Of a DNA stretch of 64,000 bases, positions 23,172 through 35,100 are shown piece by piece. The notes below the pieces were generated by a model. That model was not told where the DNA came from. It did not search any database and was given only the letters and a program-made list of their open reading frames with translations. The stretch is from Branchiostoma floridae (lineage: Eukaryota > Chordata > Leptocardii > Amphioxiformes > Branchiostomatidae), in the NCBI RefSeq assembly GCF_000003815.2, contig NC_049995.1, positions 1,600,632 through 1,664,631 of the forward strand. Reading direction: 5' to 3'. The position numbers and the translations under genes are program-made. Every line of letters starts with the position of its first letter. The first letter of the stretch is position 1.

Positions 23172-26100
23172 GTAACTGGTACTTTCAATCTAACGTTATA
23201 CTAACGTTACATGTAACGTTCTTGATAAAAACAAGACGGTTCACATGTCTTATGAAGGGTGTGGGGAGGGGGGCAGCGTATGTGATGGCATGTGTGTTCG
23301 TGTGTCTGTGTGTGTGTGTGTACAATCTATTGTATGTAAGTTACAGTGTTACCACATAGATAACGGATGCAAGTATACAAAAGTAACGGGTTCCGCACTG
23401 GTGTTCCAGTGCTGAATCAATGGGTCGAATCGGCCTCAGCACTGGCTTTCCAGTGCTGAAGAAACGTCAGCACTGGTTTTCCAGTGCTGAACGGCCTTGT
23501 ACGAGTGCTGACGCTCCCTCAGCATTGGAATTCCAGTGCTGTACCCAATGCGAGCACTGGATTTCCAGTGCTGAACTTCTCCGAGCACTGGTTTTCCAGT
23601 GCGGAACTGCCGTCAGCACTCGGGTACCAGTACTGAACTCGCGGCAGAGGTCATTCAGCACTGGTTACCCAGTGCTGAAAACGCCGTCAGCACTGGAACC
23701 GAGTGCTGATATACAAAAGTAACGGGTTCAGCACTGGATTTACCAGTGCTCGGGATCTTTTCAGCACTGGAAGACCAGTGCTGTAAAAACTTCAGCTCTG
23801 GGCTTCCAGTGCTGACGTTTATAAAGCACTGGAACATTCCAGTGCTGAACGTAATATTCGTGTACTAGTAGCATGCGTCCGTACGGCTGTCTGAGTTATT
23901 TCCTTTAGACTTAGGTATATCTGTGCGTGTTATTTAATCTCCAACCAGATCTTGCGTGGCACTAGCTTTTACTGGCTTTAGACTAGAGTAGACACTTGTG
24001 ATATTGTTAATTGTGTATACAGTTAATGGCACTCAAGTTTCTTTTCTTTTGGTCAATTGATACGAAAATTTTAAATCAATAAATCACATATTCTATACTT
24101 GTGCAAGTTGTGGCAAAGTAGTGTCTTTTTAGTCAGAGGTAGACAACTAACAGTTGTTCTATCTGTGTGGTAAAGAGATCGCTTGTTTTTTTTTTTAAAA
24201 GAATAGGTAGTTACAGGTGGACGACACATTCTGCTTGTGCGGCAAAGTAACATCATTTAAAAAACAATAGGTAGTCAGAGTTAGACAACTAACAGTTGGT
24301 CTATCCGTGTGGTAAAGAGATCGCTTGTTGTTTTTTTTTACAAAGAATAGGTAGTTACAGGTGGACGACACATTCTGCTTGTGCGGCAAAGAAGCATCAT
24401 TTAAAAAACAATAGGTAGTCAGAGTTAGACAACTAACAGTTGGTCTATCTGTGTGGTAAAGAGATCGCTTTTTTTTTTACAAAGAATAGGTAGTTACAGG
24501 TGGACGACACATTTTGCTTGTGTGGCAAAGAAGCATCATTTAAAAAACATTGTATAATAGTAGTAGTATTAATACAGTTGTCCATTTATATTTTGTTACA
24601 GAATGTAAGTTCTTTTCAACAACTTTATACATTTTATACTCGGTTTCCAGTGCAGAATATTTGTCAGCACTGGATTTCCAGAGCTGAAATGTCCTCAGCA
24701 CTGGAAATCCAGTGCTGATTGTAGTCTCAGCACTCGGTTTCCAGTGCTGACAGGAGGGCTTCGAGTGCTGAAGCTGCCTCAGCACTGGATTTCCAGTGCT
24801 GATGCCGGCTCAGCACTGGACTTCCAGTGCTGACGACCATTTCAGCACTGGTGTTCCAGTGCTGACAGAGGAGACCGTTACTTTTGTATATTTGCATAAC
24901 GGATCCGTTATATTCAATATGAATTTTTATTATTATGTTCATGGATGTTAACATTTAAATGCTGGTTCACCTTTATCCGCAAATTTGAAACCACTGTCAG
25001 CAGACTTAATACTCCTAAATGTGCTGTTTTTAAAGACAACAGATAAAGGTCACCCCACGGATAAAGGTGAACATATGACTCAAATGTAACGTTAGTTATT
25101 TATATAGCGTTAGATTTCCATGCGAAAACGAGACAATACCATACTTTCCTACTGTTGTAAGGGGTATTGTCGTAAGGGGTAATATTAATGTTAGCAAATT
25201 ATTACTAGAACATGTAGCATGTAACTGTTAGCACTAAGTAGATTATCTATCATAATCATCATCATCATCATCTCCGACTGCCCATTTACCACTTTCCTTC
25301 TCCTTACTCAGAAAGCTCCCTTTCATACTGACCATCCCATAATGGCACATCACTTCCCTCACAGCAGGTTATTCCTGTTTACTGGTCTCAGATAATTAAC
25401 CCAGCTTAATAACTGAATCAGATATTAAGCTTCCATTGGGCAACCTCATGCCTCCATGAAATATTTTTTTTGCAACTTAACAAATGACTTACACTTTTAC
25501 CTGATGTATACATTTGCTGATTGACTTGTTAAAGTTCTATGGCAATATTTGGATGTTTGCCCCAGTCAGCTGATCGTGCAGCCTGCCCCAGACAGGGACG
25601 TGCTGCAGGTGTGTGCCAGGAACAATGCCAGGAGAGTGCTGAGTGGGCTGAACCATCAGCGCCAGGAGGGGTGGCTCTGTGACGTGGTCCTCTCAGTCAG
25701 TATAGTGTTTATATATTATCTAGTGCTCTTGAACAGTCTGTACCAAACTTGACATACATATTTTAACAAACTTCATGCATGCAAAATGGATTAAGCCTAT
25801 CTTTCCCACTGTCTTATAATTAGAGTTGAATTTTAGAGGGTCTGCATGAGCGTCCTCACTATGCTTTATGCTACATTTGGGTGGGGGTGGGGGGATTGCT
25901 GATTGACTTTCCCTCATTGTCCAATTGTCTAGCACCGAAGGCACAGCAATCCTTTGGGGGCTCTTTTAAAGAATTTAACTCTTGACCCTCAGAGGCTCGA
26001 TTATGCCTTGTTTTGATATTTGGTATTTCACAGATAAAAGGTAGCCTTCATAACTATTTTATTACAGACAGATCAATACTGATAACTGTAACAATTATGA

Positions 26101-29100
26101 TAAAGCCCCAGACTTTTGGAATGGAAAGATTTGGAAATGGTATAATGGGAAAACTTGTGGTCCTTGTGTGCCTGTACATGTAGGTGAGTGGGAGGTCCCT
26201 ACCAGCCTACAGAGGTGTGTTAGCGGAGCACAGTCAGTACTTCAGGACCATGTTTTCCTCCTGTGCCTGTAGGTGAGTGGGAGGTCCCTACCAGCACACA
26301 GAGGTGTGTTAGCGGAGCACAGTCAGTACTTCAGGGCCATGTTTTCCTCCTGTGCCTGTAGGTGAGTGGGAGGTCCCTACCAGCACACAGAGGTGTGTTA
26401 GCGGAGCACAGTCAGTACTTCAGGGCCATGTTTTCCTCCTGTATGTGCCTGTAGGTGAGTGGGAGGTCCCTACCAGCCCACAGAGGTGTGTTAGCGGAGC
26501 ACAGTCAGTACTTCAGGGCCATGTTTTCCTCCTGTATGTGTCTGTATAGGTGAGTGGGAAGTCCCTACCAGCACACAGAGGTGTGTTAGCGGAGCACAGT
26601 CAGTACTTCAGGGCCATGTTTTCCTCCTGTATGTGGCCTGTAGGTGAGTGGGAAGTCCCTACCAGCCCACAGAGGTGTGTTAGCGGAGCACAGTCAGTAC
26701 TTCAGGGCCATGTTTTCCTCCTGTATGTGCCTGTAGGTGAGTGGAAGGTCCCTACCAGCCCACAGAGGTGTGTTAGCGGAGCACAGTCAGTACTTCAGGG
26801 CCATGTTTTCCTCCTGTATGTGTCTGTAGGTGAGTGGGAAGTCCCTACCAGCCCACAGAGGTGTGTTAGCGGAGCACAGTCAGTACTTCAGGGCCATGTT
26901 TTCCTCCTGTATGTGTCTGTAGGTGAGTGGGAAGTCCCTACCAGCCCACAGAGGTGTGTTAGCGGAGCACAGTCAGTACTTCAGGGCCATGTTTTCCTCC
27001 TGTGCCTGTAGGTGAGTGGAAGGTCCCTACCAGCCCACAGAGGTGTGTTAGCGGAGCACAGTCAGTACTTCAGGGCCATGTTTTCCTCCTGTATGTGTCT
27101 GTATAGGTGAGTGGGAGGTCCCTACCAGCCCACAGAGGTGTGTTAGCGGAGCACAGTCAGTACTTCAGGGCCATGTTTTCCTCCTGTGCCTGTAGGTGAG
27201 TGGGAAGTCCCTACCAGCCCACAGAGGTGTGTTAGCGAAGCACAGTCAGTACTTCAGGGCCATGTTTTCCTCCTGTATGTGTCTGTAGGTGAGTGAGAAG
27301 TCCCTACCAGCCCACAGAGGTGTGTTAGCGGAGCACAGTCAGTACTTCAGGGCCATGTTTTCCTCCTGTATGGGTCTGTATAGGTGAGTGGGAAGTCCCT
27401 ACCAGCCCACAGAGGTGTGTTAGCGGAGCACAGTCAGTACTTCAGGGCCATGTTTTCCTCCTGTATGTGCCTGTAGGTGAGTGAGAAGTCCCTACCAGCC
27501 CACAGAGGTGTGTTAGCGGAGCACAGTCAGTACTTCAGGGCCATGTTTTCCTCCTGTATGGGTCTGTATAGGTGAGTGGGAAGTCCCTACCAGCCCACAG
27601 AGGTGTGTTAGCGGAGCACAGTCAGTACTTCAGGGCCATGTTTTCCTCCTGTATGGGTCTGTATAGGTGAGTGGGAAGTCCCTACCAGCCCACAGAGGTG
27701 TGTTAGCGGAGCACAGTCAGTACTTCAGGGCCATGTTTTCCTCCTGTATGGGTCTGTATAGGTGAGTGGGAGGTCCCTACAAGCCCACAGAGGTGTGTTA
27801 GCGAAGCACAGTCAGTACTTCAGGGCCATGTTTTCCTCCTGTATGGGTCTGTATAGGTGAGTGGAAAGTCCCTACAAGCCCACAGAGGTGTGTTAGCGGA
27901 GCACAGTCAGAACTTCAGGGCCATGTTTTCCTCCTGTATGGGTCTGTATAGGTGAGTGGGAAGTCCCTACCAGCCCACAGAGGTGTGTTAGCGGAGCACA
28001 GTCAGTACTTCAGGGCCATGTTTTCCTCCTGTGTCTGTAGGGGAGTGGGAAGTCCCTCCCAGCCCCACAGAGGTGTGTTAGCGGAGCACAAGTCAGTATT
28101 TCAGGGCCATGTTTTCCTCCTGTATGTGCCTGTAGGTGAGTGGGAAGTCCCTATCAGCCCACAGAGGTGTGTTAGCGGAGCACAGTCAGTACTTCAGGGC
28201 CATGTTTTCCTCCCGTATGTGTCTGTATAGGTGAGTGGGAGGTCCCTACCAGCCTACAGAGGTGTGTTAGCGGAGCACAGTCAGTACTTCAGGGCCATGT
28301 TTTCCTCCTGTGCCTGTAGGTGAGTGGGAGGTCCCTACCAGCCCACAGAGGTGTGTTAGCGGAGCACAGTCAGTACTTCAGGGCCATGTTTTCCTCAGGA
28401 ATGTTGGAGACTACTCAGCGGCATGTAGAGGTGCATGGTTTGGAGCCCTCTGCTGTGGAGCAGCTGATCAGCTTCATGTATACAGGAGAACTGACAGGTG
28501 AACTGAAGTTAATCTGCACTCTACATTATGGCTGGCCAAATGCAAATTTTTTATGTATGAACAGGTGCCCAACTGGGAGGGCTAGCTTGTCAGCAGGGTA
28601 AGCCATAATGTTTTATAGACACACAGTAAAAGGCTAGTTAGGCAGCCCAGCATGTGTGTTCTGAAGGGCCAAACCACTGAATAAGTACAAATAATAGCTG
28701 ACCAGGTTTTGAGATGGAAATTATAAATTCACATGAGAGATTTTTTAGTGTGTCTGTGTGAGCATGTCTGTGTTTCTTTAAATAAATTAAGAACAGCATA
28801 ACTTCAGAACCTCTGTATGGATTGTCATGACATGATATGACATCTGATATGACATCTGGATATGGATACATGTAGATGTTAGCAAGACAAAGGTCAAGTT
28901 AGAACTATGACATTTGCCAAATGATTTATAACCTTTACAACTGGTGCATTAATTGTGTTTGTCAGTAATTATGCAAATAAGGTCCTTGTTTGCATATATT
29001 AGTTGATTTCTCCACCACCCAAAAGAAGACATGCACAATCTATGTTAAGAAGGCTTTTATTGCATTTATGATAATTTATGCAAAAGATGTTCTCATTTGC

Positions 29101-32100
29101 ATAATAAATGTTCAATGATGTTCACCTGTACTAACCAAATGCCATAAGAAATTCCCGTCATTTACCACGATAGGGTTATAGCATTTTCTCATTAATTATG
29201 CAGATTAGGTCTTTATTTGCATAATATGTATCTATCAGTATTCTTATCTTTCTCAGTTACAAATGTCACGTGTTGCAATATTCCTATAATGGAACAGAGC
29301 GGGTTTAAACAATTTCCTCCTTAATTGTGCATATTAGATTCTAATTTGCATAATTAATATCTAACTATATGAAGCATCACTTAAGCTTTGTACATACCAA
29401 GAATCATAACGATCTGTCAACCTCTTCATGTATTCCTTTTCAAAGTTTGACGCAGTTCCAAAACAAGCCGCTAGAGGGCCCAACCTGGGCCACTTCCTCT
29501 CTGCCCCAAGAGCTATGTGCCAATCAAAAATCATTATCAAGGCATGTTCAGAACTCGAGATATCAAACCTGCAAGTTCTGCGACATTACCTTAAAAAGCC
29601 ACTAGGGGGCCCAAAATCTAATTGTTTCTAGGTCTCATCTCCTACCCACATACCAAATATCAATATAATCAAGGAGCTTTTATCAGCTCAAAAGCTCCTT
29701 GATATAATCCATCCAGGCATTTTTGAGTTATGCTAGTCTTCTACAAACACTTGTTTTGTTTGAACCTTTGTTTATTCATGAAAGCTCAACACAAACACAC
29801 AAACACTACCCAAGATATAACCTTCATGGCGAAGGGTACAGAGAAAATTTTGGGTAAGTACTGGGGGAACGGACACTGCTTTCTGTATAAACACTGCTGG
29901 GTTACAGGGGTACCTTTACAGGTGGTACTGACACACTACAGGGGGTATGGAGACTACTTGGGGTATGGAAACTTTGAGGGATACAGACACTTCACAGGGT
30001 ACGGACACTACTAAAGGGGTACAAACACTACTGGGTACATGGACACTACATGGGATGTATACAGACACTACTGGGGGGACAGAAACTACAGAAGATTTGG
30101 ACACTACTTGCGGTAAAGACACCACTGGGGGTAAGCATATTACTGGGGGTACTGATACATTTGAAACCTACAGATGGTACGGACACTATGGCTCAATCTA
30201 GACACAGTTTTTCCTGACATCTATGGAGATGTCGGGAGGGATCTAGACCGTAGGGGGCGGGATTTTCAAAATGGCGGCAGAATGCTCAGCATTTCTGCTC
30301 ATGACAGATCAGATGATGTTCCCTCACTAGCATGATTTTAAACATGAGTGGATACAAATACTTCTTGTGGTACAGACACTCCTGGAGGTGCACACACTAC
30401 TTCGGGCACAGACACTATACTGGGGATAGGGACACTGCTGGCGGTATGGTCAGTACAAGGGGTGGACACTACTGGGTACGGACACTACTGGGGGTACGGT
30501 CAGTACAAGGGGTGGACACTACTGGGGTACGGACACTACTGGGGGTATTGGACACTACTGGGGGTACGGACACTACTGGGGGTGTGGACTCTACAGGGGG
30601 TACAGACACTACTGGGATTACAGACACTACTGGGGTAAAGACACTTCTGAGGTATGGACACTCCCTGGGGGTACAGACACTACTGGGGGTGTGGACTCTA
30701 CTGGGGGTACAGACACTACTGGAGTTACAGACACTACTAGGGATATGGACACTACTACAATATCACATCATCCTTGACTTGATTTATCATTGACTACACA
30801 TTTGTATTAATGTTGCAGTGACTCCAGACAATGTACAGGACCTGTTGGCTGCAGCAGACATGCTACAGTTGGAAGAAGTGAAAAAGTGCTGCATAGAACT
30901 TCTGCTCAAACTCACCAACACTTCCAATTGCTTAGGTATTGGGCAGATATCAAAGTTGGGCTGTCCATAGGAAATCATGTAAAAATCGTCTAATGAAGTT
31001 TTCGTGTGTGATCAGTTCAGATGGTTACATATTGCATAGTCATGCCATACTTATTGATTTTTTTCTATAAAAAATATAAGCTGCATGAACGTATCTTTGT
31101 AGTGGTGGGAAATTCCCTGAGCTTGAGTGTAAATGAAGAAATTAGGTGGTTTCTTTTGGGAGCTGTATGCGAAGCTGGATGAGCAGTGCGGTTATATACC
31201 AGCTGCATGAAAGTGCCTCTTACGGGGACTGGCAAGGTGCATGATAAATGTGCTGAACAACATAGAGTGGATATCAACACATTTCCTGTAGGTTATTAGG
31301 CTTGTACAATCATACAATCATGTAATTCTCTATCTTGACTTGTTCTGGCAGGCATGAAGTGTTTAGGTGAGAGGTACATGTGCAGCAGTCTGGTCAGTAT
31401 GGCCCAGCAAGTCATCAAGTCCAGGTTTGCAGCTGTAGCAGGTGGCGAGGAGTTCTTACAGCTGTCCCCAGGACACCTGGCACAGATACTCAGCTTGGAT
31501 GATCTGGAGTTAGGTCAGTTTTGAGCACATTTTGTTAGTGATAAAATGTGCCCCTAGAGACAGTACATCTGAATGTGAATTATTGTTAAAGTTGTGCCCA
31601 TTTTTTCAGATTACAACTGCAGAAGCTTTATTGACACAACAGAAAACACAGTGACTTTCTTATGGTCAATTTTTAAACAATAACCCAGCCTGTAGATACC
31701 CCTTGAAGTTTGCAATATGGCAACATACTGCCTACCCTATCTACATTGTACCTACCCAGTCCATTGACCTCTGAATAGTTGGGGGACAACATACCACATG
31801 TAAACTAATGCAAGGATATGTCCTTGATCCACACTAACAGAAATACATGATGCCACAAAGTTGGTACTGTAACATCCCTTGGTAAAATATTTGAGGTCAG
31901 TATAACAGGTCTGGACCGTTTAGCATAGAGATTAGTTTGTTGGTTTCCTGAGCAGATGAGTCGAGTTGGAATCCCCAGGCCAGGAGATGATGTGCTACTT
32001 GCCTCTTGTGTTTATGTGCTTCCTGTGAGTAATGGCAAAATGTGCCGGACAGGGATATGGAACCTGGATATTCGAGAACGAATCTATGAAAAAAAATAAG

Positions 32101-35100
32101 GGGGAGTAGTGCAACAGTGGAGTTCAAATACCACCAACTGACGATCTGGTGGTTCTGGGTTTGAGTCCCAGGAGACTGTACTACTGCCTTGTGTGTGTTT
32201 GCAGGGTTAGGAGGAGAGGACACAGTCCTGTTAAGTGTGCTGAAGTGGTTAGGCCACTCCCCAGACTGTAGGATTCAGGAGCTGAGACCACTGCTAGAGC
32301 ATGTCAGACTAAACCAAGTGTCAAAGGAAGTTTTCCAAACTGCCCTGGACAACAGCAGCCTACAACAGTCTCCGGGTTAGTACTACTGTAACAGTTTTCT
32401 GCATGATGTCAAAGTGATGGGAAAAGTTTTCAGCTTTCATCATGACCTTCCTTGCACAATATTTTTTGAAATTCTTGCACATGCCAGGATTTTAGACATT
32501 CTGAAGATTTCTGGGCCATGTATACATGTATGTATGCCATTTACAATGATGTGTGCAACCCATAGATATTTTAAAGGCACCCAATGTGTGTTATAGCAAT
32601 AAAATTGGCAATTTCTGGATGAGACAATTGGTACGATATTGACATTTACTCCACCATGCTAGCACATTTGTATCATTATATCATACTTTCATTGGTTAAA
32701 AAGAACACACAAACATGCCGCAATGGGCTCCTTGATTTATTGTGCCAGGACAGTAAATCAGCACAGGTTCGAGCCACTAACGAGTTCCCGTCGGTAATTT
32801 TTCAGTGATATCCCAACACGTGAGTGAATTGAATCTGATTTTCGCGTTAGCAAATCGAAACCCGATTCGAACAAGTGACGATATCGCCGGAAGCGTTCAG
32901 GACTCATCGGTCATGTTCGCATGCGTTATGAAAATTTGTAATAATGGCTGTCCCAACGGCACAGGCAGCGCTCAGTTCTCATCACCTCAATGAAAGTCGA
33001 TATTCAATGAGACAGTATTATTTAACTTTACTGTGTGTGAAAATGACATGAAAATTGAATTTGAAAAAAAAGCACATTGGGCGCCTTAAAGAACCACACC
33101 CCATACACGTTAAAGAACCCACACACGTGCAATGGTGCGGTGTGCGATGGTACAAATCCTCCTTCTGTCTGGAGTTGGTGATTCACTTCAAATCACCCGG
33201 ATGGAGGCCTGGCGAACCTCTTTCTTGTATCAGCCACATGGTGATTTACATCATTCACCCGGACGGGAGACCTGGCGCATCCCCGTCTTGTAATTAGGCA
33301 GCAAAAGGGCATGTCACCCCATAAGGGACGGTAAAACCCTGTCGTGTGTAAACATGTGCGAACTTGTGTGATCACCTTGACCGATGATGATGATGAAATG
33401 TACCACTTGTGCGCATGATGTGTAATTTAGTCCCAGAAATGCCTGTACATGGATGAATCCCAGCACACATCCCAGAAATCGGTGTGTCTTTCTACATGCA
33501 TGAAAGGCACGTATGAAAGGATCCTCTTCAATTTCCAGGCTAGTGTGTTGGTTAAACTAACTGTTCCCCTCTCTTTCCCTGCATGTAGAATGTGTTGACT
33601 ACCTCAGAAGTGTAGAAGAGGGCAACATATCTGGAAGTGACCAACTGTCAGTACAACGGGCTAGAGTACCCACCAAATACTTGTATGTCTTGGGAGGTCA
33701 CTCTCAATCAAGAACAATGTAAGTTGTCTCATTTTCCAGCCATAGTCACCTTTATAGGATGTTGCTACCGGTTGTTATCTTTTCCTATCCAGCAAAACAA
33801 TGTGAACTATCAAGTTCTATATCTATTCTATTGTAGGAGCATTTGTGTTGAAAAACTGTATAACTGAACAAATTCTAATCCAAAGATGTACTTAATGAGC
33901 TGTGCTTAATGAGTTGAAACTGCATGTAATGCAAATTAGGACTTCACTTGCATAATTGAATTTTACAAATTTTAAATATTCCATGGAGGCACAAGGTCTC
34001 CAAACCATTGTTATTATAGTGATATAAGTGGTTATTTATATATTTATATATTTCAGGGGCAGAAATCCCACACCAAAGTGTGAAAGGTTCAATCTGAAGA
34101 CACAGGAGTGGTCAGACATGAGAGACCTCCCTCCATCCATGTCATGTCCTCATCACATCATCGCGCAGCATGCTCTTGTGGTGGACAACAATCTGTACAT
34201 CCTGAACCTGCTGAAAACAGAACACCCCAGCCAGGCCACACACTACAGTAAGATAACCTACCACATGTGGAAGTACAGCACCTTACATGATGAGTGGAGC
34301 AGCATGAGAAATGACTTTCAGCTGCCATGCCTTCCTCAAGAGTTCCAGGGAGCCACAGTCATCCATTCTCAGTCGGACAACCTTCTTTACCTCGTATCTT
34401 CTCACGCATTTTTAGCATTGGATTTGGATCAAGACTCGTGCCAAAGACTTCCCGACTTTCAAGAGCCAAAGATCTACCATGGAGGTGCCATGTTGAATGG
34501 CAAGTTGTATGTGGCAGGGGGCATGCACACTGGGAGCTGCTGTGGTGTGTTAGGTCGGATTGAAGTCTTCTCATCCATGCACTGCTACGACCTTGTTGAG
34601 AAGAAGTGGTCTGAGAAGGCAAGCATGTTGGACAGAAGAGCCGGAATGGGATTTGCTGAATTAGGTGGGTTATCATTGCAAGGACTGGATGCAACAGACA
34701 GAATCCATGCCTGCCTGAGGAAGTATATAGAAGTATAATGTAGTGACCAATTAGCAAACTTTCATGGCCAATTAACCACATTGTTGCACTAAAGTATCTC
34801 ACTGACCATCAGTCAGAATATCAAGTAACTGGCAGGCATAGACAAGGAGTATATTAATCAAATTCTATCACGGTGAAAACTGTGTGTTATATGTTATGTT
34901 TCTGCAGCTGTATGCTGTAGGTACGTTATATGTTATGTTTGTGCAGGTGCAGCTGTATGCTGTAGGTGTGGTACATGTTGGTATGTTTGTGCAGGTGCAG
35001 CTGTATGCTGTAGGTGTGGTACATGTTGGTATGTTTGTGCAGGTTCTGCTGTATGCTGTAGGTGTGGTACATGTTGATATGTTTGTTCAGGTGCAGGTGC

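Larger units (their letters stand above)
23360..24911. mobile_element. 1.55-kb transposon with palindrome-array ends
   Basis: The outer ends are inverted: ATAACGGATGCAAGTATACA on the left faces ATAACGGAT...GCAAATATACA on the right, both running into AAAGTAACGG. Inside each end lies an array of palindromes of the form TCAGCACTGG-NNN-CCAGTGCTGA (about 13 on the left, about 8 on the right). The centre holds a 142-bp tandem repeat. No transposase frame is visible, so it would need a protein from elsewhere. The target duplication is not clear. It sits in intron 1 of the KLHL-type gene. Confidence 0.75.

Noticed and set aside
23391-23850. CRISPR array
   Set aside because: The palindrome-spacer layout is similar, but spacers are 5-30 bp and irregular, the genome is eukaryotic, and the array lies inside inverted transposon termini.
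26352-28230. Repeated VPTSPQRCVSGAQSVLQGHV and SLPAHRGVLAEHS frames as a possible repeat protein
   Set aside because: Each is a partial copy of the BTB exon plus intron-like bases, and units are not a multiple of three, so no stable protein frame exists.
29830-29856. Start codon ATGGCGAAGGG with GTAAGT donor
   Set aside because: It lies at the edge of the 18-bp minisatellite in a KLHL intron, on the same strand as the host gene, and leads to no supported product.
32099-32175. Functional tRNA gene
   Set aside because: A and B boxes and the T arm are good, but the acceptor stem does not pair and the anticodon loop is too long.
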